From Actinomadura rifamycini DSM 43936 (GTDB lineage: Bacteria > Actinomycetota > Actinomycetes > Streptosporangiales > Streptosporangiaceae): DNA of 38,479 nt. Location: positions 1 to 38,479 of the forward strand of contig NZ_KE384300.1 in NCBI RefSeq assembly GCF_000425065.1, given 5' to 3'. Each line of letters begins with the position of its first letter. Position 1 is the stretch's first letter. The notes beneath the pieces were generated by a model. It was given only the letters and a program-made list of their open reading frames with translations, did not search any database and was not told the origin of the DNA. Below are positions 1 to 8,573 of the stretch, in pieces. The translations under genes were made by a program, and so were the position numbers.

Positions 1-520
1 CCGCCGCGCGCCGCGCGCCGCTCCCCACGCCGCGCCTCGTCCTCCCACCAACTCGTGCCGCCCAGGCCGCCCGCCCCAGCCACAAGCCCCGCCCCCCGCC
101 CGGCCCCCGCTCGCCGCCCGGCCCGTGCCGCGCCCGCCGCCCCGTGCCGCGCCCCCCGCCCCGCGCCGCGCCGCGCGGCCCCGCGCCCGCCGCGCGCCGC
201 GCGCCTCGCCCGGCCCGCACGGCGTGCCCCGCCTGCCCGCGTGGCCTGTCCGGCGCTCGCCCGTCATGCCGCCCGCGGGGCCTCCCTTCCGCTTGTGCTG
301 CCCGCGCCAGCGGTCCAGTTGTGAGCCCCAGACGTCGCCGGCCCCGCTCGTTGCCCGCCCTGGGCCGCATGTCCGCGTCCTTGGCCCGTTTGTGCTGGCC
401 GTGCCGTCGTCCGGGCACCGCATGTCCGCGTTCACCCGCGCCGCCCGTTCGCTTGTGCCATCGGCCCACGCGTGGATGGCACGTGGCATCGATGGCGCGA
501 GAGGCGCGAGTAGCGCGGAC

Positions 521-1100
521 GAACGGTGTGAACGTGCGGCATGGCCAGCATGGGTAGGCGGGCCACCTGAGTGGACGGCGCGGACGGGTACGAGCGGGTG
601 CCGCGCGTGACATGCAGGGCGCGGGGTGGCGTGGCGTCGCGGGTGGCGCGGACAGACGGCGCGAGCGTGCGGTACGGGCAGGACGGACAGCACGAGGCGG
701 GCAACGAAGCGGGGCGAGCGGCGAGCGGGACGGCCGACAAGCAGGGCCCCGCCGGCCGATCGGGCACTGCGGGCAGCACGAGCGGGCGGGCAGCACGAGC
801 GGGCGGCGCGGACGGGTAACGAGCGGGCTCGCCACTGGACCGAGCAGTGTGAGCAGGCGGGAGGACGGTGTGAGCGTGCGGTACGGGCAGCAGGGCCGGC
901 CGGACGGCGCGGGCGGCGACACGGGGCGGCCGACGAGCGGGGTGGGCGGCGAGTGGAGGGCTCACTGCTGAACCGAGCGGCGCGCGCGGGAGAACGGCGC
1001 GGACAGCCATGCGTGCCACGCGCGCCATCCGTTCGTGCCCGTCCGCGCCGTCAGCTCGCGTGGCCCGCCTGCCCACGCTGTACGTGCGCGCCGTCCGTCC
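521..1100. repeat. Dispersed ~27-bp repeat, four copies, both orientations
   Basis: Copies at 655-681 and 864-890 match at 25 of 27 positions (core GAGCGTGCGGTACGGGCAG). A more diverged copy lies at 521-548. An inverted copy with an internal deletion of about 9 bases lies near 1078-1100. Most differences are transitions. No target-site duplication or transposase frame is visible. Confidence 0.55.
548..1078. repeat. Imperfect 68-bp inverted repeat pair
   Basis: Positions 548-615 and the reverse complement of 1011-1078 agree at about 56 of 68 bases by eye, without gaps. Nine of the 12 mismatches are transitions. The arms are about 395 bp apart. A second, perfect 16-bp inverted pair (CGGTCCAGTGGCGAGC) lies at 1131-1146 and, inverted, at 827-842, with a related copy at 311-327. 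Confidence 0.55.
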
Positions 1101-1346
1101 GACGTTGTGCTCCCGTCCTTTCGTGCCGGTCGGTCCAGTGGCGAGCGCCTGGTTGTTGCTCATGCGCGCCGCTCGCCTGTATTGCCCGTTCGCGGTGCCC
1201 GACGCAGCCGTCAGCGGTCTGTGCGGAGGTCTCTCGACGACCACGCCTGCGGACGCGCCCACCTGGATTGCGGCGGCACCTGTCCTGCTTGCGCGCCGCG
1301 TGGGGTGGGGCGGCGCGGTGGTGCATTGGTCGGTTGGTGTTGTGGC

Positions 1347-2501
1347 TTACGGGGTGGGTGGTGGGGGCGGGGTTTTGGCGGTCGGGGTCAGGCGCCAGCC
1401 GGCGGAGGCGCGTTCGACGAAGCCGCCGGCGGCGAGCAGGCCGAGCTTGGCGTTGACCGTCGGCAGGGGGACACCGGCCTTCGCCGCCAGCTGGGCCGGG
1501 CCCGCGTGGCCGCGGGCGGGGAACGCCTCCAGGACGGAGCGGGTCACGGGGTCCAGGCGGTCGCGGGGGAGGACCGGTGTGCGCGGGGCCGGGGCCAGGT
1601 CCTCGCCGATGCGGCCGACGGCTTCGACGACCTCCTCGTGGCGGGTGACCAGGAGTGTGCCCTCCTCGCGGAGCAGCCGGTGAACACCGACCGAGGTCCG
1701 CGAGGTGACCTGGCCGGGGACGGCCATGACGACGCGGTTGAGCCTGCGGGCCCAGGAAGCGGTGTTCAGGGCGCCGCTGCGGGCCTCGGCTTCGACGATC
1801 ACCGTGCCGCGTGACAGCGCGGCGATCACCCGGTTCCGGACGAGGAACCGGAGCCGGTGCGGATGGGTGCCGGGCGGCGACTCGCTGACCAGGACGGTGC
1901 GGCGGGCCATCTCGGCGAACAGCCCCTCGTTCGACGCGGGGTAGGGGACGTCGAAGCCGTTCGCCAGGACCGCGACGGTGGGGCCCTGCGCCGCCAGCGA
2001 GCCGCGGTGGGCGGCGGCGTCGATCCCGAGGGCCCCGCCGGAGACCACCGTCCAGCCGGAGTCGGCCAGTTCCGCCGCCAGTTCCGCGGCGACGTGCAGC
2101 CCGTACGGGGACGCGGCGCGGGATCCGACGATCGCGACCGAGTGCAGGCAGCTTCTTCGCAGGTCGGCGGGGCCGCGCAGCCACAGCGCGTAGGGGCGTT
2201 CGCCGCCGAGGTCGTCCAGGGTGGTGGGCCATTCGGGGTCTCCCGGGCAGATCAGGCGTCCGCCGAGTTCGGCGCACACGGCGAGGTCCTGTTCGGGGGC
2301 GGCGGCGACCAGGCGGATCCGCCAGTGCTCGAGGCGCGCGGCCTCCTTCTCGGTGACGCTCACGTCGTCGGGCGGACGGCCGGTGCGGACCGACTCCAGC
2401 GTCCGTTCGGGGCCGACGCGGTCGATGATCCGGTTGAGGAGGGCGTCGCCGGGTTCGGCGACGGCGGTCAGTGCGGCGCGGGCGGCGCGTTCGGCGTTCA
2501 C
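1347..2501 (-). CDS. dprA: DNA-processing protein DprA
   Basis: A 384-residue DprA/Smf protein, which loads RecA onto incoming single-stranded DNA during transformation-like uptake. The Rossmann-like DprA domain spans about residues 75-300: SVAIVGSR (121-128), VVSGGALGIDAAAH (152-165), the RNRVIAALS segment (222-230) and VIVEAEARSGAL (234-245). A C-terminal winged-helix domain runs from about 316 to 372, followed by a short Pro-rich tail. The GTG start was chosen because it overlaps the comM stop codon in a GTGA junction, and upstream residues in the same frame are antisense-like with no homology. It is last in a yraN-comM-dprA unit, the usual actinobacterial order. Nothing looks broken. Confidence 0.93.
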   Translation of the reverse strand: MNAERAARAALTAVAEPGDALLNRIIDRVGPERTLESVRTGRPPDDVSVTEKEAARLEHWRIRLVAAAPEQDLAVCAELGGRLICPGDPEWPTTLDDLGGERPYALWLRGPADLRRSCLHSVAIVGSRAASPYGLHVAAELAAELADSGWTVVSGGALGIDAAAHRGSLAAQGPTVAVLANGFDVPYPASNEGLFAEMARRTVLVSESPPGTHPHRLRFLVRNRVIAALSRGTVIVEAEARSGALNTASWARRLNRVVMAVPGQVTSRTSVGVHRLLREEGTLLVTRHEEVVEAVGRIGEDLAPAPRTPVLPRDRLDPVTRSVLEAFPARGHAGPAQLAAKAGVPLPTVNAKLGLLAAGGFVERASAGWRLTPTAKTPPPPPTP

Positions 2502-4045
2502 GGGCGCCCCGCCGACCACAGGCCGAGCGCGCCGCCGATGTCGTCGGCCTCGGGTTCGTCGTGCCCCGCGAGGTCGGCGATCGTCCAGGCGACCCGCAGG
2601 ATCCGGTCGAGGCCCCGGGCGCTGAGCGTCCCGCGTTGCAGCGCGTCGTCCGCGCTCCGCATCGCCTCGCCGGACGGGACGAAGCGGCGGCGCAGCTCCG
2701 GCCCGGGGATCTCGGAGTTGGAGCGCCACGGGGTGCCGGAGAGCCGCTTGAGCGAGCGTTCCCGGGCGTCGAGGACCCGTTCGGCGACGACCCCGCTCGT
2801 CTCGGCGAACTCCAGGTCGTACCGGAGTTCGGCGCGGCTGGCGGGCGTCAGTTCGAGTTTCAGGTCGACCCGGTCCAGCAGGGGGCCGGAGATGCGGGTC
2901 CCGTACTTGCGACGGATCCCCGGGGCGCAGGAGCAGTCGATCTGCTTGGCCGCCGCGCACGGGCACGGGTTGGCCGCCAGGACGAGCGTGAAGCGCGCCG
3001 GGAACGTCGCCGTCCCCTCGGCTCTGCAGATCCGGACCTGGCCCTCTTCGAGGGGCTGGCGGAGCGCGTCCAGAGTGCCGTGCTGGAATTCTGGCGCCTC
3101 GTCCAGGAAGAGGATGCCCCGGTGCGCGAGGGAGACGGCGCCCGGTTGGAGCGTCCGGCCGGAGCCGCCGCCGACCATCGCGACGCGGCTGGCGGTGTGG
3201 TGCGGAGCGTAGAACGGCGGCTGGGTGATCAGCGGCTGGCCCGGCGGAAGCGTGCCCGCCACGGAGTGGATGGTGGTCACCTCCAGCGCCGAGTCGGGCT
3301 CCAGGGGCGGCAGCAGCGTCGGCAGCCGTTCAGCAAGCATGGTCTTCCCGCAGCCCGGCGGCCCCGAGAAGTAGAGGTGGTGCCCTCCGGCGGCGCTGAT
3401 CTCCAGGGCGCGGCGCGCGTCGGCCTGCCCCCGGACGTCGGCGAGATCGACGTCCGGGGAGATCTCCTTCCGGCCGACGGCGAGGCGGCCGCCGAGCACC
3501 GGCTCGTCCTCGGCCTCCTCGACCGGCGGCGGCTCGTCGCGCAGCAGGCACAGGAGGCCGCGCAAGGTTCGCGCGGAGACCACTTCCACGTCCGGGACCA
3601 GCCGGGCCTCGGCCGCGTTGGCGTGCGGGACGACCACCGTGCGGCAGCCGCTCTGGGACGCGGCGAGCACGGCGGGCAGGACGCCCTGCACGGCGCGGAT
3701 CCGGCCGTCGAGCCCCAGTTCGCCGATCATCACCAGCCCCCCGCACGAGCGGGCCGGGACCACCTCGGCCGCGGCGAGCAACGCCACGGCTATTGCAAGA
3801 TCGAAGTTGGAGCCTCTCTTCGGCATGCTCGCGGGGAACAGGGAGACCGTCACGTGGCGGTTGGGCCAGTCCTCGTCCGAGTTGAAGATCGCCGCGCGGA
3901 CGCGGTCGCGCGCCTCGCTGAGCACGGTGTCGGGCAGGCCGACCAGGTGGAGGCCGGGCACGCCGCTGGTGATGGCGGCCTCGACGTCCACCAGGAAGCC
4001 CTCCACGCCGACCAGCGACACCGAGCGGGTCTTGGCGAGCGTCAT
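2498..4045 (-). CDS. comM: YifB/ComM family Mg-chelatase-like AAA ATPase
   Basis: A 515-residue ComM/YifB protein of normal length. In naturally competent bacteria ComM is a hexameric helicase that promotes branch migration during integration of transforming DNA. The N-terminal ChlI-like domain occupies about residues 20-145. The AAA+ core has Walker A GPPGCGKT (228-235) and Walker B ILFLDEA (311-317). A cysteine cluster (C361, C363, C371, C373) in the core could bind metal. The C-terminal Mg-chelatase domain follows from about 410. The ATG directly follows the yraN stop codon, and the 3' end overlaps dprA by four bases, so the three genes are probably co-translated. Confidence 0.93.
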   Translation of the reverse strand: MTLAKTRSVSLVGVEGFLVDVEAAITSGVPGLHLVGLPDTVLSEARDRVRAAIFNSDEDWPNRHVTVSLFPASMPKRGSNFDLAIAVALLAAAEVVPARSCGGLVMIGELGLDGRIRAVQGVLPAVLAASQSGCRTVVVPHANAAEARLVPDVEVVSARTLRGLLCLLRDEPPPVEEAEDEPVLGGRLAVGRKEISPDVDLADVRGQADARRALEISAAGGHHLYFSGPPGCGKTMLAERLPTLLPPLEPDSALEVTTIHSVAGTLPPGQPLITQPPFYAPHHTASRVAMVGGGSGRTLQPGAVSLAHRGILFLDEAPEFQHGTLDALRQPLEEGQVRICRAEGTATFPARFTLVLAANPCPCAAAKQIDCSCAPGIRRKYGTRISGPLLDRVDLKLELTPASRAELRYDLEFAETSGVVAERVLDARERSLKRLSGTPWRSNSEIPGPELRRRFVPSGEAMRSADDALQRGTLSARGLDRILRVAWTIADLAGHDEPEADDIGGALGLWSAGRP

Positions 4046-4399
4046 CTAGCACACCTCCCGCAGGTGATCGATGGCGAAGCCGTCGCCGTCGGCGACGAGG
4101 CCGAGCACGTCCACCCGGACGGCCGTGCCGCGGGCGCCGTGCGCGGCGGCCCATCGCCAGGCCAGCCGGCGCAACCGGGCGGCCTTCGTCTCGGTGATCG
4201 CCTCCAGCGGGTCGCCGAACCGGGTGGACCTCCGCGTCTTCACCTCGCAGACGACCGGGACCCGGCCGTCGTGGGCGACGATGTCGATCTCCCCCTCGGA
4301 GCACCGCCAGTTGCGTTCGAGGATCGTCCAGCCGATGCCGGCCAGGTATCCGGCGGCGGCGTCCTCGCCGCGGCGCCCCAAGTCGATGTGCTGTTTCAC
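4046..4399 (-). CDS. yraN: YraN/UPF0102 nuclease-fold protein
   Basis: A 117-residue UPF0102 protein with a restriction-endonuclease-like fold. The exact role is unsettled. Family motifs are visible: GRRGEDAA (9-16), LERNWRCSEGEIDIV (27-41, acidic GEID) and VVCEVKTRR (49-57, E-x-K of the nuclease core). The GTG start is supported by a strong GGAGGT ribosome site seven bases upstream on the minus strand; longer frames upstream run antisense through xerC. It leads the yraN-comM-dprA unit and is transcribed divergently from xerC. Confidence 0.9.
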   Translation of the reverse strand: MKQHIDLGRRGEDAAAGYLAGIGWTILERNWRCSEGEIDIVAHDGRVPVVCEVKTRRSTRFGDPLEAITETKAARLRRLAWRWAAAHGARGTAVRVDVLGLVADGDGFAIDHLREVC

Positions 4400-4461
4400 G
4401 GACCTCACCTCCGATCTCGACGCTCCCCGATGCGGACACCGGCTGTAACCGGAACGGCACC

Positions 4462-4472
4462 CTGTGGATAAC
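4462..4472 (-). promoter_or_regulatory. DnaA-box-like site CTGTGGATAAC (copy 1)
   Basis: An 11-mer whose reverse complement, GTTATCCACAG, contains the perfect DnaA box TTATCCACA. It lies in the 147-bp divergent intergenic region between yraN and xerC. The same 11-mer recurs at 6331-6341 and 13919-13929, also between genes. Confidence 0.55.
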
Positions 4473-4546
4473 TCGGCGGGACATTGCGGGTCGGACGGTC
4501 GAAACCCGGCGTGGGGTGCTTGCTTCCTCGGGGACGGCGTCGCACG

Positions 4547-5524
4547 GTGGCGGCTGTGGACGACACGGGCGGGCGCGGGACGGGCGGACATGCGGAAGAC
4601 GACGCGGTCGACGCGGGCGGCGAGCTCGAGGCGGCCGTCGCGGAGTTCGGACGCCGCCTGCGCGCGGAGCGCGACGTCTCGCCGCACACGCTCCGCGCGT
4701 ACCTCGGGGACCTGCGGGACCTCTGCGCCCATGCGGCCGAGACCGGAGCGACGCGGCCCGCGGACCTGGACGTCGGGCTGCTGCGGGCCTGGCTGGCACG
4801 GCAGCACGCGATGGGCCGTTCGCGGGCCACGCTCGCCCGCCGGACGGCGGCCGCCCGTGCGTTCACGGGCCACCTGCACCGCATTGGCGTCCTGGAGAGC
4901 GATCCGGGGCTGCTCCTGGGCACCCCCCAACGGCGCCGGAGCCTGCCCGCCGTGCTGACCCGGGGCGACGCCGGGCGGCTGCTGGACGAGATGGACGCCG
5001 ACGGCCCGCTGGGCCTGCGGGACCGCGCCGTCCTGGAGGTCCTGTACGCGACGGGCGTGCGCATCAGCGAACTCTGCGGCCTGGACGTCGACGACCTTGA
5101 CACGGGGCACCGGACGATCCGCGTGCTGGGTAAGGGGGGACGCGAGCGGACGGTGCCGATGGGCGAACCCGCCGCCCGCGCCGTCCAGGACTGGCTCCGC
5201 GCCGGGCGTCCCGCGCTGGCGGACGAGGGCAGCGGGCCCGCACTGTTCCTGGGCGCGCGCGGGCGTCGCCTGCATCCGACGAGTGCGCGGCGGATGGTCC
5301 ACGCGCGCATCGCCGAGGTGGGCGGGATGCCCGACATGGCGCCGCACGGACTGCGGCACAGCGCGGCGTCGCACCTCCTGGAGGGCGGAGCCGATCTGCG
5401 GAGCGTCCAGGAAATCCTCGGCCATGCCTCGCTGCAGACGACCCAGCTCTACACGCACGTCTCGTCCGAGAGGCTCAAGCGGGTGCACCGTCAAGCCCAC
5501 CCGCGCGGGGGCTTGGACGACTAG
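4547..5524 (+). CDS. xerC: Tyrosine recombinase XerC
   Basis: A tyrosine recombinase of about 325 residues, the XerC partner of XerD in resolving chromosome dimers at dif. The N-terminal core-binding SAM-like domain spans about 26-115. The catalytic domain has R172 (ATGVRISEL), K196 (GKGGRER), H267-x-x-R270 (HGLRH), H293 (GHASLQTTQ) and the nucleophile Y302 (LYTH), so the active site is complete. The start is uncertain: GTG at 4547 or GTG at 4556, both in frame; a TTG at 4484 would add residues without homology. Position between dprA and rpsB matches other actinobacteria. It converges on the M23-like gene with a 17-bp gap and no strong terminator. Confidence 0.9.
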   Translation: MAAVDDTGGRGTGGHAEDDAVDAGGELEAAVAEFGRRLRAERDVSPHTLRAYLGDLRDLCAHAAETGATRPADLDVGLLRAWLARQHAMGRSRATLARRTAAARAFTGHLHRIGVLESDPGLLLGTPQRRRSLPAVLTRGDAGRLLDEMDADGPLGLRDRAVLEVLYATGVRISELCGLDVDDLDTGHRTIRVLGKGGRERTVPMGEPAARAVQDWLRAGRPALADEGSGPALFLGARGRRLHPTSARRMVHARIAEVGGMPDMAPHGLRHSAASHLLEGGADLRSVQEILGHASLQTTQLYTHVSSERLKRVHRQAHPRGGLDD

Positions 5525-5541
5525 CGTCCGCCGATCCAGGG

Positions 5542-6282
5542 CTACGGGGTCCGGCGCAGGCGTCGCTCCTTCGACAGGTCGATGACGCCCGGCGGCGGAG
5601 GGGGCGGCCGGAGACGACCGGCGCGAAGACGGCCGGCGCGGAAGCCGCCGGCACGGAGGCGGGCGCGCGGACGCGGGCGGGTGCGGCGCCAGAGGAACGC
5701 CAGGACGTACGCCAGGACCATGCCGGTCAGCGCGCCGCCCGTGGCCGTCGTGGCGTCCCGAAGCCCCATGCGCGGCTCGGCGGGTGCGGGCTCGGCGCGT
5801 TCGCGGGGAGCGGGCGGCGGGGACCAGTGCGGGAGCAGCCTGATCTCGCGGCGCACGAGGTCGACCGGGTTCAGGTACACGCGCCCGTCGCGCAAGCCCC
5901 AGTGCAGGCAGGTGGAGGCGCAGTGCGAGCCGCCCGCCTCGACTCTGCCGATCACGGTGCCGGGCGTGACGCGGCGCCCGACGGGGACGCTCGGGCGGAC
6001 GGGCAGGTACGTGGTGCTGAGCCGCCCGTGCGTGATCGCGACGACGCCGCGTCCGGCGAGCCGGTCGGCGAAGGACACCCGTCCGGGCCCGGCGGCGCGC
6101 ACCGGATCCCCCGGACGGGCGGCGAGATCGACCCCGCGGTGGCCCGCGCCCCAGGGGGACGCCGGAGGCGAGAAGCCGCGCAGGACTTGGGGTGCGGGCG
6201 GGCCCAGCGGCCACCTCCAGACATCGGGGCTCGGCGCCCCGGCCGTGATCGCGCAGGTGAGGAGCAGTGTGAACAAGGTCAT
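5542..6282 (-). CDS. Membrane-anchored LytM/M23-domain protein, probably non-catalytic
   Basis: A 246-residue protein with an N-terminal signal sequence (1-16), an M23 LytM domain (about 25-137), a transmembrane helix (182-199) and a basic cytoplasmic tail (200-246) containing the repeat LRAGGFRAGRLRAGRLR. The zinc-ligand pattern GHRGVD (H48, D52) and H127 are present. The usual catalytic HLH reads CLH (C125), and the usual Y-x-H segment reads TTYLPV (91-96). I therefore expect cell-wall binding or regulation, as in EnvC or NlpD, not hydrolysis. A paired C121/C125 could form a disulfide. M23 genes divergent from rpsB are common in actinobacteria. No other enzyme class fits. Confidence 0.8.
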   Translation of the reverse strand: MTLFTLLLTCAITAGAPSPDVWRWPLGPPAPQVLRGFSPPASPWGAGHRGVDLAARPGDPVRAAGPGRVSFADRLAGRGVVAITHGRLSTTYLPVRPSVPVGRRVTPGTVIGRVEAGGSHCASTCLHWGLRDGRVYLNPVDLVRREIRLLPHWSPPPAPRERAEPAPAEPRMGLRDATTATGGALTGMVLAYVLAFLWRRTRPRPRARLRAGGFRAGRLRAGRLRPPPPPPGVIDLSKERRLRRTP

Positions 6283-6330
6283 GCCCGAAGCGTGCCGGGG
6301 GAGCGCGCCGGTCGTTGCCGCTTCCGCGGC

Positions 6331-6341
6331 CTGTGGATAAC
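6331..6341 (-). promoter_or_regulatory. DnaA-box-like site CTGTGGATAAC (copy 2)
   Basis: Exact second copy of the 11-mer. It lies between the start of the LytM gene and the presumed rpsB promoter, only 12 bases before that promoter's possible -35 element. Confidence 0.55.
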
Positions 6342-6352
6342 CTCCGACTTCA

Positions 6353-6384
6353 TTGATTCCCGGAGCCCTCCGGGCCCTGATAAT
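6353..6384 (+). promoter_or_regulatory. Possible rpsB-operon promoter
   Basis: TTGATT (6353-6358) and GATAAT (6379-6384) resemble -35 and -10 elements of the housekeeping sigma factor. The 20-base spacer is longer than ideal, so the -35 assignment is weak. This is the clearest A+T-rich patch upstream of rpsB. Transcription from here would leave a leader of about 280 nt. Confidence 0.4.
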
Positions 6385-6391
6385 CTGTGAT

Positions 6392-6673
6392 GGTGCTCCA
6401 AAAGGACACCGGCCGAGGCCAGGCCGTCACCCTTTCGACCACGCGGTCGGACGGGCGAGAAGCCGCTACCTGTGAGCGGAGGGGCCGCGGCCCGGGAGAC
6501 CGGGCCACAGCCGCCAGGGAGCACCCGGCGGCTGATTTCACGCGTCCGCATGCCACCGACCTGGTGGGGTGCCGCCCCTCGGTCCGTCGCCGCCGGCGAC
6601 GGTGGGACGGCGCCCGGGCGCAGGCAGACAACCAAATGCGGCCCGCCAGGGCCAGAGAAGGAGAGCACGGGCC
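6392..6673 (+). promoter_or_regulatory. Long structured 5' leader of rpsB
   Basis: About 280 bases without a plausible gene. Several hairpins can be drawn: GGCCCGG-GAGA-CCGGGCC (6489-6506, GNRA tetraloop), CAGCCGCC pairing with GGCGGCTG (6508-6534, followed by ATTTC), CCACC with GGTGG (6553-6567), and GTCGCC with GGCGAC (6586-6600). Autogenous control of rpsB by S2 through leader structures is known in other bacteria. A regulatory role here is inference. The Shine-Dalgarno AAGGAG is at 6658-6663. Confidence 0.45.
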
Positions 6674-7597
6674 ATGGCACCCGTCGTCACCATGCGGCAG
6701 CTCCTGGAGAGCGGCGTCCACTTCGGCCACCAGACCCGCCGGTGGAACCCGAAGATGAAGCGCTTCATCCTCACGGAGCGCAACGGCATCTACATCATCG
6801 ACCTGCAGCAGTCGCTGTCCTACATCGACCGCGCCTACGAGTTCGTCAAGGCCACGGTCGCCCACGGCGGCACGATCCTGTTCGTCGGTACCAAGAAGCA
6901 GGCCCAGGAGGCCATCGCCGAGCAGGCCACCCGGGTCGGCATGCCCTTCGTCAACCAGCGCTGGCTGGGCGGCATGCTCACCAACTTCTCCACCGTCCAC
7001 AAGCGGCTCACCCGGCTCAAGGAGCTGGAGGAGATCAACTACGACGACGTGGCCGGCTCCGGCATGACGAAGAAGGAGCTTCTCGGCCTGCGCCGCGAGA
7101 AGGACAAGCTGGAGCGCACCCTCGGCGGTATCCGCGACATGGCGAAGGTTCCGAGCGCCATCTGGATCGTGGACACCAAGAAGGAGCACATCGCGGTCAA
7201 CGAGGCCAAGAAGCTCGGCATCCCGGTCGTCGCGATCCTGGACACCAACTGCGACCCCGACGAGGTCGACTACCCGGTTCCGGGCAACGACGACGCGATC
7301 CGCAGCGTCAGCCTGCTGACCCGCGTGGTCGCCGACGCCGTCGCCGACGGCCTGATCGCCCGCGCCGGCGCCGGTGCCGGCGGTGACGAGAAGCCCGCCG
7401 AGGGCGCCGCGTCCGCCGCCGAGCCGCTGCCCGAGTGGGAGCGCCAGCTGCTGGAGAAGCAGTCCGCCGAGGCCGCCCCGGCCGCCGACGCCGCCCCCGC
7501 CGCCGAGGCCGCCGAGGCCCCCGCGGCTTCCGAGGGCGCGGCCGCCGAGGCTCCCGCCCAGCCGGAGCAGGCGAGCGCCGAGGCCGAGCAGGCTTGA
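6674..7597 (+). CDS. rpsB: 30S ribosomal protein S2
   Basis: A 307-residue S2. The conserved core covers about residues 1-235, with the family motifs LLESGVHFGHQ, RWNPKM, FVGTKKQAQ, NQRWLGGMLTNF, PSAIWIVDTKKE and AILDTNCDPD. An Ala/Glu/Pro-rich acidic tail of about 65 residues follows, typical of actinobacteria. The ATG at 6674 is set by AAGGAG ten bases upstream and by the MAPVVTMRQLLE start; an in-frame TTG at 6569 would add leader-derived residues. First gene of rpsB-tsf-pyrH-frr-cdsA. Confidence 0.97.
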   Translation: MAPVVTMRQLLESGVHFGHQTRRWNPKMKRFILTERNGIYIIDLQQSLSYIDRAYEFVKATVAHGGTILFVGTKKQAQEAIAEQATRVGMPFVNQRWLGGMLTNFSTVHKRLTRLKELEEINYDDVAGSGMTKKELLGLRREKDKLERTLGGIRDMAKVPSAIWIVDTKKEHIAVNEAKKLGIPVVAILDTNCDPDEVDYPVPGNDDAIRSVSLLTRVVADAVADGLIARAGAGAGGDEKPAEGAASAAEPLPEWERQLLEKQSAEAAPAADAAPAAEAAEAPAASEGAAAEAPAQPEQASAEAEQA

Positions 7598-7602
7598 TCC
7601 CG

Positions 7603-7637
7603 CGATCCCGGCGGCCCGTGACGGGCCGCCGGGATCG
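7603..7637 (+). terminator. 16-bp perfect hairpin between rpsB and tsf
   Basis: Arms 7603-7618 and 7622-7637 are exact reverse complements around a TGA loop. There is no T run after it. It may be a partial terminator or an mRNA-processing or stabilising structure that lowers tsf relative to rpsB. Confidence 0.6.
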
Positions 7638-7678
7638 TCGCGGGTCCACGACCAACGACGAGAGAAGCGAAGAGAGCG

Positions 7679-8515
7679 ATGGCGAACTTCACCGCCGCTG
7701 ACGTCAAGCGGCTCCGTGACCTGACCGGCGCCGGAATGATGGCCGTCAAGAACGCCCTGACCGAGGCGGACGGCGACTTCGAGAAGGCCACCGAGCTGCT
7801 GCGCCTCAAGGGCGCCAAGGACGTCGGCAAGCGCGCCGAGCGCACCGCGGCCAACGGCCTCGTCGCCGAGTACTTTGCCGACTCCGGCAACGGCGCGATG
7901 CTCGAGCTGAACTGCGAGACGGACTTCGTCGCGAAGAACGCGCAGTTCATCGAGCTGGCCGACCGTCTCGTCCGGTTCGTCGCGACCGCCGGCGCCGCCG
8001 ACGTGGCCGCGCTGCTGACCGCCGAGATCGAGCCGGGCAAGACCGTCCAGGCCCTGATCGAGGAGAACAGCGCCAAGATCGGCGAGAAGCTCGAGCTGCG
8101 CCGCTTCGCCCACTTCCAGGGCGCCTACGTGGCCAGCTACCTGCACAAGTCCGACCCGCAGCTGCCGCCGACCACCGGCGTGCTGGTCGAGCTGGACGCC
8201 GAGAACGCCGAGGTCGCCAAGGACGTCGCCCAGCAGATCGCGGCGATGGCGCCCAAGTACCTGAACCGCGACGAGATCCCCGCCGAGGCGATCGAGAAGG
8301 AGCGGGCGCTCGCCGAGCAGCTCACCCGCGACGAGGGCAAGCCCGAGCAGGCCATCCCGAAGATCGTCGAGGGCCGGGTCAACGCCTACTTCCGCGACTT
8401 CGTCCTGCTGGAGCAGGCGTTCGTCAAGGACGGCAAGAAGACGATCGCGAAGGTGCTGGACGAGGCCGGTGTCAAGGTCGTCCGGTTCGCCCGGTTCAAG
8501 GTCGGGCAGGTCTGA
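7679..8515 (+). CDS. tsf: Translation elongation factor Ts
   Basis: A 278-residue EF-Ts, the nucleotide exchange factor that releases GDP from EF-Tu. The N-terminal UBA-like domain (FTAADVKRLRDLTGAGMMAVKNAL) and the signature ELNCETDFVAKN (76-87) are present, and the dimerisation domain follows. Length is normal for actinobacteria. The ribosome site is a modest purine run (AGAGAG). It lies 81 bp after rpsB, beyond a strong hairpin. Confidence 0.97.
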   Translation: MANFTAADVKRLRDLTGAGMMAVKNALTEADGDFEKATELLRLKGAKDVGKRAERTAANGLVAEYFADSGNGAMLELNCETDFVAKNAQFIELADRLVRFVATAGAADVAALLTAEIEPGKTVQALIEENSAKIGEKLELRRFAHFQGAYVASYLHKSDPQLPPTTGVLVELDAENAEVAKDVAQQIAAMAPKYLNRDEIPAEAIEKERALAEQLTRDEGKPEQAIPKIVEGRVNAYFRDFVLLEQAFVKDGKKTIAKVLDEAGVKVVRFARFKVGQV

Positions 8516-8573
8516 GGGCACCCTGGAACTGGGGATCAGGCTAGAAGACGGACGCAACGAGGAGGCCGCCGAC

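Larger units (their letters stand above)
1..1346. repeat. Gene-free, repeat-rich G+C island
   Basis: No reading frame here looks like a protein: all open frames give Ala/Arg/Pro-rich translations with no motif, and frames are open on both strands simply because stop codons are rare at this base composition. Roughly the first 300 bases are C-rich low-complexity DNA. From about 310 to 1150 the DNA contains a family of degenerate repeats in both orientations (listed separately). The dprA stop codon borders the region at 1347. It may be decayed mobile or intergenic-repeat DNA; I cannot name the source. Confidence 0.6.

Noticed and set aside
55..610. Overlapping Ala/Arg/Pro-rich open frames at the left end
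   Set aside because: Several frames are open at once, no motif or ribosome site is present, and composition alone explains them.
4484..4546. TTG at 4484 as the xerC start
   Set aside because: It adds residues without homology, overlaps the promoter region and has no ribosome site.
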